A stretch of 64,000 nucleotides of DNA, taken from NCBI RefSeq assembly GCF_009730915.1, contig NC_052474.1, positions 5,925,501 to 5,989,500 of the forward strand, in the 5' to 3' direction. Numbering within the stretch: position 1 is the stretch's first letter; each line of letters starts with the position of its first letter. Below the pieces are notes generated by a model. The model did no database searches, was not told the origin of the DNA, and saw nothing but the letters and a program-made list of their open reading frames with translations. This document shows, one piece after another, positions 36,801 through 48,555 of this stretch. This stretch comes from Dioscorea cayenensis subsp. rotundata. Taxonomy: Eukaryota; Streptophyta; Magnoliopsida; Dioscoreales; Dioscoreaceae. The position numbers and the translations under genes are program-made.

Positions 36801-38118
36801 GTGTAAATTTATGGATTTAATAAAATATTACTTAATTTAAAATTTTCAGACTTCTATGTCAATGTATAGATTGATTCCCAATGCAGAAATTTTGGGAATG
36901 TCCTTTCACTTTTGTGTTAATGGTCATTTTCAAGGAATGCTATTGAATGCCCATTTTCATTTATTAATTGGTAACCATAAACGTGAATGGGAATTAGATG
37001 TTGTTGTGGGCATTCCGTTCCATCCCATTTTAGCTGCCACACAACACCTAGGGTTATGGTCTCTATGTTCTGTTGGAAATGTGCTCAGTTTAAGGTGGTC
37101 TAATTAATACTTCCTCCGTTCCTTTTTATCTGTCGTGGTTAACCGAATCTCACATATCAAGAAACTTAGTTATTTCACAAAATTTTATAAAAAATTAGTT
37201 GTCTTTCCAAAACTACCCCTGATTTATATCTTCACATTTCTCTCTCATATATAATTCCAAGAAGAGAATTGAATAGAGTGCTAGGGGTAATTTTGGAAAA
37301 AAAATAATAAATGCTTCTTGATGTTAGAAATGACAAATAAAAAGGAACATGGATTGTGACAGATAAAAAGAAACAGAAAGAGTATTCAAATTTCTTTATT
37401 AATTATTTAGACGATCTAGTAATTAAAAATAAAAAAATAAAACCACAAAATTACCACCATGTCCTAGTGGTCTTCTGCTAAAATTTCACAAAATCTAGTA
37501 TCAGCATACCTTTTGAAAAGGACGGCCTATCCTGTACCTTGCATGTTTTTTCGCTGTGAATGTTTGTAATCAAGCAATCACAGACTAGTTTCATTTGTAT
37601 CCTAAGTTGGTTTGCCAAGTATTGCTGCCCTGAAGTCCAAAGTCATTAGTGATATGCTTGAGCCTGCATGTCAACTTATCTTTTTATTCTGTAGATTGTT
37701 CGGGAGACTGCCATTCAATGTCTTGTGGCCATGTCAGGGCTTCCTCATGCAAGAATCTATCCAATGAGGTCACAGGTTGGTTACATTATTTGCATAATTA
37801 ATGTTATTTATCTGTTTTATATCATGCTTTTAATAATAAATTCCTTGAGAGACACTTTGATAAATATCAGAATATGATTACTTTTCTCATCGTCCTTAGG
37901 TCTTGCGGGCGGTGTCAAATGCTCTTGATGATCACAGAAGAGCTGTCCGTCTTGAAGCTGTTAGATGTCGCCAAGCATGGTATGGTGAATCCAGTTTTAT
38001 AATTATCCATGAAACCATCCAAACTATGTAACCACAACTTTACACCCAATAATTACTGTCCACATTTGCTATGCATGCCTGCAGGGCATCGATTGCATCA
38101 AGAAGTCTCCATTTCTGA
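30835..38118 (+). CDS. MMS19: MMS19 cytosolic Fe-S assembly/targeting factor, C-terminal part
   Basis: MMS19 is a HEAT-repeat scaffold of the CIA targeting complex (with AE7/CIAO2 and CIA1) that delivers Fe-S clusters to nuclear DNA replication and repair enzymes. Nine exons join in frame: 30835-30908, 31825-31930, 32124-33001, 34823-34898, 35501-35612, 36412-36488, 37695-37775, 37900-37979 and 38085-38118, giving 505 residues. Recognised segments are HQVLPWFHKANRFEEVA, YRAFGHVISNTPLAAV, ILPPLLDALSVLSSDVMDKD, SIIGRLIGLISYPHMM, CLVAMSGLPHARIYPMR and DDHRRAVRLEAVRCRQAW, ending SRSLHF. The helical Leu-rich pattern fits HEAT repeats. The family is about 1000-1150 residues, so the N-terminal half is lost in or beyond the 1000-N gap. 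No lesions were seen; all introns are GT-AG. The intron at 36489-37694 contains a Stowaway MITE. Confidence 0.93.
37110..37382. mobile_element. Stowaway-type (Tc1/Mariner) MITE in an MMS19 intron
   Basis: Begins CTTCCTCCGTTCCTTTTTAT, close to the classic Stowaway terminus CTCCCTCCGTTCC, and ends with an imperfect inverted copy (AAAAAGAAACAGAAAGAG). TA lies on both sides (37108-37109 and 37383-37384). It is 273 bp, non-coding, and lies within the intron between MMS19 exons ending 36488 and starting 37695. Confidence 0.9.
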
Positions 38119-39990
38119 GAATAGCAAATTGCTTTTGGCCTTGTTTTGAAGGTTCTCTATGATTCTGACAAGTATTTTGCTTCCAGGTTTTTCTCTTTTA
38201 CCTTGCAATAACTTTACTGGAAAATAGTTACTTTTAGCACATCATTAGAAGATTGAATCCAACATCAGTGTTCGGAATGCACCACACCACATCCCAAGGT
38301 GATTAAATGACTATCATTCATTTGGGAAGTTAGTTTGATGAACCCACTTGGTATCAATAGCATTACTTATGAGAAAATGGTATTTCAATGGAAAGCTGGG
38401 GGATTTCCCTCCTTGGGGTTAAATGGCTTGCATAGTAAATAAAATAGTCGGAAATCTCACGGAACCCAAGTTAGTAACTTCTAGAAGTTTGGCCTTTCAC
38501 ATGACCTTCACGGCGGTCTTACATCTAAAGTAGCATTAACAGATAACTCGGACCAATTATAGAGCACTTTACATGCATCAGTTTTATGATCAGATTAACC
38601 TAAGACAGTTAAGGGTCTCCGTTGAATGGCTTCTGACCTTTGTCTGGCATTGGTGGGCTTAGCGCTGGCATTTATTCATTGTGCTATTATTTCTTTTTTA
38701 TAATTTAACAGAATTATTTTCTGAGAAGTTTGGTATCTACTTCTGTGTTTTATTTTATCTTTTCGTCTTTGTCACTAGGGCAGGGATTACTTACCTAGAT
38801 TCTTGACTGCTATATGTTTGGATCATGGCAGAAAATACAAATGAGAGACCTTTTTTTTTCATGTATCCTCTTTTTAGTTGAAGAAATGTTATGAGCTCAT
38901 GATCATATTTCTCTCTTTCCTTCTCGCCTTATTTTGTTTCCTCTCAATTGAAAGTGCATGCATGAATGATAATTAGTGTACAGTCCTGTATCTGTGCCCC
39001 GGAAAAGGGAATAATTTGTGTTTGGATGACTTTGTAGGTTATGGACGACCCTTTAACATCATTGAAGAATACAAAACTTGGCTATTGTAAGAAACCTAAA
39101 ATCAAATATAAGCGCAAGAAACGACAGTTTTGAATTGATGTTCCATTCATCCACTATGTTAATTCTCCAGGCAAGAAGTGTTTATTATTCAAGCCGAAGC
39201 ATCTTGTCACCTATAGAGCTTGCATATAACAGCACTGTGCAACTTGATGCATTTGAATGATGAGATGCCATCAGATGTACCACAGTTACTTACTATGTCT
39301 ATTCTTCCTCGTTGCTGGCATTCTATTTCATGTTGTATTTGGATGTTAATAATCTACAAATGTTTTATGGAGAACTCGCTTGATTAATTTATGTAAGCCT
39401 TCTGGTCCTTCCTAGTGTTCGTGTACTTTAGCATTGGTTCTCAGTTGATTTTTCTCCATGGTGAGAGTTAAAGGTGGTGCTATGGTGTGTGATTATGTTA
39501 AACACAAGTAGGTTCTAGATTTGAGTTTTCCTTAGAATTGAGGATTTTTATTTTTTAAAGAAAATGTTGATCTGCGTTATGATCTCAAGAAGTGTTTTTA
39601 ACCAATTCTCATTGTTGTTTATAACAATTTCTTTTAGCAAATATGTATGTGCGCGCATGCTTTATGGTTGCAGAATCATCCATATGGAATGGAAATTTTG
39701 AGCAAGTGCACTATCAAGCCATGAGATACATGCTTAGAAATTTCTGTTGTAAGAGGGAAGTGTTTGTAAATTAGTTTATAGTGGTATATAGGTAAATTAG
39801 AGTTTACAAGGGTGTAGATTAAATATAATTATTTCCAGGAGAAATACAGATAATAAAATTCTTCAATTATTGTTATATTATAAACTGAAGCTTTCCGAAA
39901 GGCCCTATATTCTGTTTAGGGATTTAGCGATCCAGCTTTGTCTCTGCCCTTTATATCTCTACCACTCAGTTTCCAGATTGGGGTTCAACA
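38119..39990. other. MMS19 3' region and intergenic DNA
   Basis: Contains the MMS19 3'UTR and the upstream flank of the RPS24 pseudogene. A possible spliced 3'UTR segment follows a TTTGTAG acceptor near 39038. No other coding similarity was recognised. Confidence 0.45.
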
Positions 39991-40923
39991 ATGGTGGACC
40001 AGAAGGCTGCTTTCACGATCAGAACACGGAAGCTCATGATGAATCGTCTCATCTCTCACGAGCAGTTTGTAAGGCTCTTCTAACCTATACGTTTCATGCT
40101 ACTCTATGTTCGGGCTTCATTCTGGTGATCAAATTGGATATCTTTTCTCGTGGTTTCAGATCATTGATGTCCTGCATCCAGGAAGAGCCAATGTTTCCAA
40201 GGTATGTTATGAGATTGCATGTTCGTGTTGGATTAGGGAGTCTTTTGATGTGAAATCTCCTGTTTTGATGGTTTTTTAGGTGGAGTTGAAGGAGAAGCTT
40301 GCGAAGGTGTACGAGGTGAAAGATGAGAACTCCATCTTTATTTTCCAGTTTCCTACTCAGTTTGGAGGTGGGAAGTCTGGTGGTTTTTGATTTTTTTATG
40401 ACTCTGTAGAGAGTGCAAAGAAGTTTGAACCTATGTTCAGGCTCATCAGGGTATGTAATCATCTCAATCTATCATCCAAGATATATTCTCTCCTTTATTG
40501 TTAATTTCTGTGCCTCTCGTTATATCAAGCTTAAGTTTATAATATTTCTCTTATCTGTTAATATGATTGATTAGAATTTGTTATATTTTGTGGAAAGTAC
40601 AAGCTCATCAGGCTACATAATCATCTCAATCTACCAATATGTTCTCTTTCTTATTGTTAATGTCTATGCCTGTTGTTATATGAAAGCTTTATAGCTTGTT
40701 TTGGCTGTGTGGAGTGCAAAATCTATATTAGATTATATGCAACTTGGTAGGAGGGGAAAGTTGGGTTTTCATCCCTCAGCGAGGATTACTAAATCTCTTG
40801 TTATTAGACTGCTCGCTTGTTTTACTTGTGATCAGATTATGATGTATATCATTCTATGGGCTATTAAAGCCACTGCTTGTTCGTGGAGTTTGGCCTCTAT
40901 GGATAAGGCCTGTTGTTGGAGTT

Positions 40924-40960
<37 letters not shown>

Positions 40961-42622
40961 TATTTTGTGGTTAGAGTAGGTCTGATCATTTTTATGAGAA
41001 GTATGGTAATTCCATACAATAACCAAAAACAAGAGAAAGCCTCTCCTAATCTAATTTGTGTTTCGCCACTCTAAATGTTCTGCCTAGAAGTTTCTTCTGG
41101 GTTATATATGTTTTCATTTTTCTTTTCATTTTTTTTTTCAAACTTCCCTCATATGGTTCCATTCTGGTGATTTTGATAGTATAGGCGTTAGTAAGGTAAG
41201 TCATGCCCCTCTCTACCCTTAGCCTTTAGGCCCAGCTAGGTGCTATAGTTGAGTGGAAACAAATCATATTATGATTTTTATTATTGGATGACAGGGTGCT
41301 AATAGCTTGTTATCGGTTACTTTTGGCTATATTTGGAACTGCTGTGCTTTGGTAATGGAGAAAAAAAATCTATATTTTTGTATTTATGAGAAGAAATTTC
41401 CAGTCTCTCATGGCTCACATTGTGAAAGGGTAATGGAAAGTAGCCATTGCAATTAGTTGTTGATAATTTTTTTCCTGTATCCGTGTACTTCATTTTTATA
41501 AGAAGTTCATGGAGAACATTGGCAGTTCTAAGGGGGTACTAGTAAACCTTGACAGCAATCACCAAAGAATAACTGTAGTTTTCTACTTTTTTATACCAAA
41601 TAAATTTCATTCCAATGTTTTAACAGCAAAATAGTAGAGGCCAAATGGTGTTTCATTTCTAAGAGATAGTTATTATGTTTCTTGTTACAAAACTATTAAT
41701 TAGTTTCTCAGGTGACCACAAATAATGAGCATTCCATGAACATCTGCATTATATTAATTTGAGCCTTGTTATCTGGGATGAGTTCATCATACTTGTATCC
41801 AGCGAGAAAGCAGATAGGACTATATTTGGATGGGTCTTATTTGTAGTTTCTGCTACTTCTTTCTCTTGATTTTCCACTAAATAAGAAGCAAATGACATTA
41901 TTTAAAGTTTGTGCCATTGCGGTTGAGCTATTAAGTGTTATATTGAATAAACATGTCTATTGCTATATGTTAATGGCAACCTGTAAACTTTATTAAGTTC
42001 ATGTGGTTTGGTATTTGCTTTTTAACCAGATCAACATTTAGATAAAGTAGTCAAATCCTATCTTATTTGTCATGTTGCTGCAAATACAAATTTTTTACCA
42101 TCATTTATGATCTAACCTTTGATGTTGAAACTCGATGAATCTAATTACTGACATTATCAGGATGATGCTAATCTTATGGTGATTTTTATTTTTATATCTC
42201 GATCAAATATTTAACCTGAGCTATTTGAATGTTCTTTTTTTTATCCTGGCAGAATGGAGAAGTCGAGGAAACAATAACAGGGCCAAGAAAATTTTGCAGA
42301 GTTAAGAAGGCCAATCAGAATTCTAATTCAATTTTATTCAGCTGCTTTATTCTCTCAAGAGTTCCTTACCAAGTGCATAGTTTCTAGTATCATATGATTG
42401 CTGTTTCACATCACACAATAATTCTTTGGATTAGCTTTCTTGTTTGGAGAAGTAGTTGTCTTGTAGGTAATGTTTCATGAGTAACCAATATGCATTTTGT
42501 TTCTAGTGTACATAATAATATAATATTCTATTTGACATTTCCTAGCCCATTAAACACTTCTAATAATTGGATCATTTTTTTTGGTGCATATGAAGGCTGG
42601 AGATGCTGCAAAGGTTGGCTAG
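39991..42622 (+). pseudogene. RPS24: 40S ribosomal protein S24 (eS24) pseudogene with introns
   Basis: Exons 39991-40068 (MVDQKAAFTIRTRKLMMNRL), 40160-40201 (IIDVLHPGRANVSK) and 40280-40450 ([15 protein letters not shown]...FGGGKSGGF) follow eS24 with intact GT-AG introns. Exon 3 contains an in-frame TGA at 40388-40390 in place of the conserved Gly of GFGLIYD, after which the similarity continues (YDSVESAKKFEP...FRLIR). The next exon (42253 to about 42318) has lost parts of the basic VEKSRKQMKERKNR region. The last (about 42595-42622, KAGDAAKVG then TAG) lacks a standard AG acceptor consensus and the Lys tail. Retained introns show it arose by DNA duplication, not retroposition. Intron 3 is about 1.8 kb and holds a CT microsatellite at about 40931-40958. 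A functional RPS24 must lie elsewhere. Confidence 0.9.
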
Positions 42623-43860
42623 AAGATAAGAAAATATTTTAACTCTCTATGATTAAAGCTGTTTTACTGAATACTCCTTGTCATATTAGTCTAGGATTGT
42701 CATCCTTTAGGTTATTAAATGCTTGCCTTGCCATGGAGAGATTTTGTTTTAAGATGTTTGTCTTTAAGATTTCCCAAAACCTCATTTTAAGGTATCTAAG
42801 AATCTTAGAAATGAAATATTTATTTAACCAGTGCAATAATTCTTTGATTCGCTCATGTTCTTTTTTATTTGTTAATATTGTTCGGTAACTAATTTTTCAG
42901 TCTGGTGTGTATTCCAGCATAATCAGGAGAGTTTTGTGCATGTGATAATAAATTTTTAGGGGTATGTGTGCAAAACAACCATATGTTTTGACAAAAAACA
43001 TTAATTATATGAAAATGACTAAACAGAAAGCCAATCACATTTATACCACAGAAAAAAATTAAGTACGTTTATATGTTCACCGTCCTCGAACAAAAGTCAA
43101 CTTAAAAAGCATTAAATGATAAAACTAGTGTTAAAGACCTTTAGCGTTTTCCTATATTATTGTCTTTTGACTTGCAACTCATAAATTAGCAAGTATTTTA
43201 CAGGTCATTAGTTCTAAAAGTTATAAAAGGGACAGTGGTGAATTAATACAGCAAGCCAAGATTTTGTTGCCTTTTTTTTTTTTTTCATATTTAAATTTTT
43301 TAAAAAATACTAAAATGGTCTTTATTTAAAAAGTTTTCTAAAAGGACGGTGATGAGGTACTGCACTAAGAAAAGGTTTTATTGGCTTTTATTTTAATTTT
43401 TATTTCAATTAAAAAAATTAACCAAATTGAGTTTCAAATCCACTGCTAATTATTTTTTTGATCTATTAGTATTGAGTTTTTTATATAAGGTGTTTATATT
43501 TTTATTAAAAAAAAAGTTCAAACTTTATATGAGTTAAAACAGTAATTTTATATCTATGCATATTCTGGCACATGACTTGTTAATATTTTTTCACAAATAA
43601 AAAAAAATTAAATTCATTATATTTTTTTACTGATCAATAATTCTTGAACTTCGGTGGTTCTCACCGTCAAAGCAGAAATGTTAGACCCTAAAAATTCAAA
43701 GGTTGTCAATATTTGCTCACTGTTTACTGCCCATATTTGAAAAATAAATCAACCACATAAAATAAAAAAGAAGAAGAAGAAAAAAAAAAAATTAAATTAT
43801 TGAATTTTCTCCCATTTTAAAGTTGTCACCAAAATCATTTTCACCGAAAGTTAGGGTGTT
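42623..43860. other. AT-rich intergenic DNA
   Basis: AT-rich with several homopolymer runs. No gene, inverted repeat or family repeat was recognised. It forms the distal upstream region of the PP2C gene. Confidence 0.5.
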
Positions 43861-43887
43861 CCAGCCTAGCAACCTCCTCATCCGATA

Positions 43888-43958
43888 ACACGTGTCATCT
43901 AATTAGACGATGTACTGACATCACCATCACCCACACCCCACTGACGTCATCTCACGTG
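43888..43958. promoter_or_regulatory. ABRE/G-box and TGACGTCA cluster upstream of PP2C
   Basis: Two CACGTG cores sit in ABRE context: ACACGTGTC at 43888-43896 and TCACGTGTG around 43953-43958. A palindromic TGACGTCA (bZIP/CRE type) lies at 43942-43949. They are 110-180 bp upstream of the PP2C ATG. Multiple ABREs suffice for ABA response through ABF/AREB bZIPs, and clade A PP2C genes are typically ABA-induced, so this fits negative feedback on ABA signalling. Binding is inferred. Confidence 0.75.
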
Positions 43959-44001
43959 TGCACACTCCCCAGGTCGTCTCCTCTCCCCCCTTTCCCCCCT
44001 T

Positions 44002-44008
44002 TATATAT
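44002..44008 (+). promoter_or_regulatory. Probable TATA box of the PP2C gene
   Basis: TATATAT follows a C-rich tract, 63 bp before the ATG at 44071. A TSS around 44030-44040, just before or inside the CT tract, would fit normal spacing. Confidence 0.6.
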
Positions 44009-44030
44009 CATTCCTTTAGTCCCACTCTCT

Positions 44031-44035
<5 letters not shown>

Positions 44036-44066
<31 letters not shown>
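44036..44066. repeat. (CT)n microsatellite in the PP2C leader
   Basis: An uninterrupted CT run of about 31 bp ending 4 bp before the PP2C start codon, likely within the 5'UTR. Confidence 0.9.
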
Positions 44067-44069
<3 letters not shown>

Positions 44070-44070
44070 C

Positions 44071-47053
44071 ATGGCTTCAGATCCTCAAGACCCTAACGAT
44101 CCCCGCGGCGAGGTCCACCATTTGGGCCTCGGCTCCTCGTCGTCATCATCTTCCTTCTTCGGATCCGATGACAGCCGGAGCACCACCAGCTCCGGCGAGA
44201 TCCCGCCGACGGAGCTGTGCTTCGGGGCGGTGGCTTGGGGATCGGCGTCGACGATCGGGCGACGGAGAGAGATGGAGGACGCCGTCGCCGTCGCACCTGA
44301 TTTCGTTTCCATCCCTTGCTGCCACGTCGGAGGCTGCGCGGCGGAGCCGCCGTCCGGTGAGAGCTCTGGCCCTCGCTTCTTCGGCGTCTATGACGGCCAT
44401 GGTGGTTCTCAGGTGCGTTGACTTCCTCCAAGTCTTCATCATCTTAACGGGTCGGATTTATACTTCTTGTAGGATCCGATATCAAACTCTCCCTCTGTGT
44501 ATATGTCCCTTTTAAATAGCTAAATTATTATTATTATTATTTTTAAAAAAAATTGATAAACGGAAATAGCTAAGTTATTGTGTTTATTTTCTTTCGCTGT
44601 TTTTTTAGAAAAATAAAATAAAATAATTGAAAAAATTGATTGAAACTGAAATAGTTGATATTTTTTGTATTTTGTATTTTTTATTTTTGCGTTTGTACCC
44701 TTATAAAAAGTTGATATTGCATGCAGATTGTACCTTTTTGGTTTTATTTATTGAGTGAGTAATTTAAAACTTTCCTCAATGATTAAAGTACTCTGTCCTA
44801 TCAGATATATGACTTTTGAGATTTATATATATATATATATATATATATTTCACCAGTTTTTATAAAGGGGGTTATATATGAAAAATACATGCAAGATATT
44901 TGAGCAATTTCAGAATTTTCAAAGGATGTCAAAGTAAAAAAAAAATGAAAAATAGTACTGATAATTTTTCTCTAAATTTTCAGGTGGCGAAGTATTGCGC
45001 TGAGAGAGTTCATGAAGTAGTTGCAGAGTTGTGGAAGAAGGGCAGTGATGGAGAAGGGTGGCAAAGGAGGTGGGAGATGGCTTTCTCTGATGGTTTTGAC
45101 AGGGTTGATAATGAAGTAATAGCGGAGGGAGTGGCCTCTGATATAGTTGGATCCACTGCTCTGGTAGTGCTTGTCTCTGGTTGTCAGATTATTTCTTCTA
45201 ACTGTGGAGATTCCAGAGCTGTTCTTTGCCGTGGAGATCAAACTATCCAGTTAACCATTGATCATAAGGTCTTATTACTGAAACCTTAAAAAAAAAGCTC
45301 TTCTTGTCAAAGTTTGACTTTTTTTATCATTTAGTTTTGATGAATGTGGCATTACTTTTTAATGCATTCTGCTTTGATTGCAAAGGTGATTTAGTTTTAG
45401 TGTTGAGAAGATGTGTAGTTGCTTATTTGTTGCCCTTTGTAATGCTTATTCTTTTGCAGAGTGATTCGAACCAGAGGAAATATCATTTAATTGCCTCCTC
45501 TATGTGTTTATAGATTATTTTTGAGTACTCTGCTTTGATTTATGAAGATTTTAGAACCTTGCAGTGATTTAGTTTTAGAGTTTTGATGAGAATATGCAAT
45601 TGTCTATTTAGTGGTCTCTTTTCCATAGAGTGAGTGAAGTAGCTTAATCTTAGAATTATGATGAACCAAATGAATGGTACCTTGTTTTGATTATTTCCCT
45701 TTCTTTCTTTCTTTTGTTTTTTTGGTTAAAAACCCTCTAATGAGTTCCTGGGCATCTCAGCCTATCCACAAGTTATTCTTATATTCTCCCTTGTCCTTTG
45801 TACAGTACATAACTTCTTTACTGATATATATTGTAACTATTTCACTGAAGTTTAGTAAATCTTGTATGGGGATTATGTCATCTTGGAGGGATACCTAAAA
45901 GCATATTGTTATCACTCATCAAATGAAGCAACTTTATTTTTCTGATCTCTTCTAGATGGTGAGATTTTGCACCTTGAATGTCCGCATTGTTAGTGGTCAT
46001 TGTGCAAGTTAATATGGTGCCAAGTAATTCTAAAGTTATACATGATAAATGATCAAAACTACCTCCTCCATTATTCTTTATTGCTTCTTACAGTGAATCT
46101 TGCAGCCTGATAGAGAGGATGAACGTGAAAGAATTGAAAGAGAAGGTGGAAGAGTCATCAACTGGAAAGGACCCAGGGTTTTGGGAGTTCTTGCCATGTC
46201 CAGATCCATAGGTATTGTTTCTCCTCTTTGTGTCCCTCTTATCTGTTAAACTTATTCTTGAATATTTGATCTTGATAATTTGCATTTTAATTTTAATGGC
46301 ATTTAACTACTATTGACAACGAAATTGCAAATGAGTCAAGGCACAATAATTAGATACCCTTCCTTTTTGAGGCAACAATCATTAAGATCACAAAAAATTA
46401 TAAAAGAGCTTCTGATGATCTTTTGCCATACATTATATTTTGGTATTATATTTTCAAATCAGCAGAATCTATCAGAACTTGTTTTTAGACTAACATGGTG
46501 TGATAATATTTGCACTGATACTAATAATCATCATTTTAGATTAGCTTCATAGAATTAGTCTTACTAGCCAAATTGCAAAAGATTCGAAACCACAGATAAT
46601 TCATTTCCCTTCTTTTTGAGGCAGCAATCAACAAATTATCACATGTTTTTGAGTAATCTAGGCATTTCAGTACAATGCATTAGGGGTTGTTCTATGACTT
46701 TAAATGGTTGCTAGTTTACAGAGTAACCTTCTATTCCTTCAGGTGACCGATATATGAGACCTTGGATTATTCCGGTGCCAGAGATTAGTTTTCTCTCTCG
46801 AAGCTCTGACGATGAGTGCTTGATCTTAGCAAGTGATGGTCTATGGGATGTGATGTCAAACCAAGAAGTTGGAGAGGTTGCATCCCGTCTTCTAAGACGA
46901 CATCGGCAGAGAAGTTTAGCAAATGGCACATTATCATCTCCGGCAAAAGCAGTGGCTGATCATCTTGTCAAGCTAGCTCACCGTAAATTCAGCTCCGACA
47001 ACATCTCTGTCATTGTAGTTGACTTAAAATCACGGAGTTCTAATCACCTGTAA
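44071..47053 (+). CDS. Clade A protein phosphatase 2C (ABA co-receptor type)
   Basis: A Ser/Thr phosphatase that dephosphorylates SnRK2 kinases and is inhibited by ABA-bound PYR/PYL/RCAR receptors, in nucleus and cytosol. Four exons: 44071-44412, 44984-45268, 46106-46211 and 46743-47053; 347 residues. A Ser-rich N-terminus (about 50 residues) precedes the PP2C fold. Metal-site and core motifs are [16 protein letters not shown] (108-112), [18 protein letters not shown] and DNISVIVVD. Trp229 in [20 protein letters not shown] is the Trp lock that contacts the receptor-ABA complex and marks clade A. Length fits the shorter clade A members (PP2CA/AHG/HAI side) rather than ABI1/HAB1, but I cannot name the orthologue. 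Introns are GT-AG; no lesions. Upstream ABREs suggest ABA induction. Confidence 0.94.
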
Positions 47054-47662
47054 CATTGAACAGAGACCGAAGAGAAGACATATCCAAAAAAAAACTCAAA
47101 GACGCTGTGCATTAACTTGCTCCATTTTTTAATTTTGTTTGAGAGATGATCTAAATTATGCTGGCAAAGTTGGGAGCTATAAAAGAGATGATGAACTTGA
47201 TGCCTTGTTGATTCATTGCTATTATATTGTATTGCTGTTGTTCTTCAAGACATGTTGTTGGTCATTACCTTGCTAATTTATGTATCTCATTTTCATTAAT
47301 TTGATCATCAAAGATTTCTTGTTTTATGTAATCTTTTAGTTTGTTTTTTGGTTTCATTTTGAAGGTATGAAGTATATTTGGTTGCTTTCAACCATCACTT
47401 CTCACCATTTTCTCATTATACTTTATTTCTGAGAGATTTTATTTTAGGCGAATGAACAAGTTTAAAATAAGATTTGCATTTTGAAAATTTTATCCTTTCA
47501 ACCAAAGGTTTTGCATGCTAACAGAGCAAATACTGTATTTTTTTTTTTAAATGTTGGATAAACTATTCACAATATGTCGCAAATAATGTATTTGTACTAA
47601 CAGCATGTAGTATTTTATTTTTTCACATAAATTTTAAAAAAAAATTATTTTTGTTTTTAACA
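47054..47662. other. PP2C 3' region
   Basis: Contains the PP2C 3'UTR and AT-rich flank up to the LINE insertion. No gene was recognised. Confidence 0.5.
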
Positions 47663-47665
47663 CAA

Positions 47666-47669
<4 letters not shown>

Positions 47670-47697
<28 letters not shown>

Positions 47698-48236
47698 GAT
47701 AAAAGTGGATAAACTACATTCATTAATAAACCAATGTTACAAAAGATACAACACTGAAATTCAGACCCACCAGCAATGGGAGAGAACCAAAACAAAGGCA
47801 CCAACAAACATACAACAATGAGAGCCCCCTACAGAACAGGGGTCTCCTCACGAAACAAACAACAGAGCTAAACTTCTCCCGTTGAAGAGATATGCTCCGC
47901 AGGGGCATTGAGCTCCACCTCCCTAGTCTCCACAAATTCCAGGCTCCTTTTGATTTTCTTCATGGGCACCTCCAGCTTAGCACTTTTAGCTTCAGGAACT
48001 GCATTCAACCACATAAGAAGCATATGAACAATTTTCACAATAATTGTAGCATTAGGATGAGAAAATGCGTGCATTTCTTTCGATCCAAATGTTCCAAATA
48101 ATGACCCTAGTCAAGAGATCCCAAAAGGTGGATAGAGGCTTTTTAATATCTTTTCGCCAATTACCCCACAGGTCTCTCATGGAAGAAAGATTCGATCAGA
48201 CATCAAACAGGTGTCCAAAGAAAACTTGACTAGTGC
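47670..48236 (-). mobile_element. 5'-truncated LINE (non-LTR) insertion
   Basis: On the minus strand the last part encodes the C-terminal region typical of plant LINE ORF2, including WDLLTRVIIWNIWIERNARIF after a WRKDIKK stretch (about 48050-48160), and ends in a long poly(A) (T run at about 47670-47697 on plus). The short duplication CAAAAAC occurs at both borders (47663-47669 and 48237-48243), as expected for target-primed reverse transcription. Only about 570 bp are present, so the copy was dead on arrival. Confidence 0.82.
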
Positions 48237-48243
48237 CAAAAAC

Positions 48244-48555
48244 TTTTTTTTATAGAGCCAAGGTATTGTTGCTTTTATCATTCCAAATTTGTCTTACCTG
48301 CATCCTACAACACAAAACTCGTTATTTTATGAATTAAATTTCAACTTCTGTTATCTTAGCATAAAAAAAAAGCTTGAAAAAAACTACAGGAAACTTAGTT
48401 TGAATTTTTACTCAAAAAAGATTCAAAGTTCCCTCCAAGGCATTGGAAAAGACAGCAAGCACTATCAAATAGAAGCTTGAAAAGACGAGCACTACTCTAT
48501 CCCTCTCTGTTTGATTTATAGGAAAAGCTGCTTCTTTGATTGAAGTCACCTGAAA
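48244..48555. other. REM copy A upstream region
   Basis: Promoter and 5'UTR of REM copy A. About 48400-48540 is homologous to 54700-54825 upstream of copy B. The tandem duplication therefore includes the proximal promoter. Confidence 0.6.

Noticed and set aside
44085-44442. Three minus-strand ORFs opposite PP2C exon 1
   Set aside because: They are GC-driven shadows of the real exon, with no family similarity.
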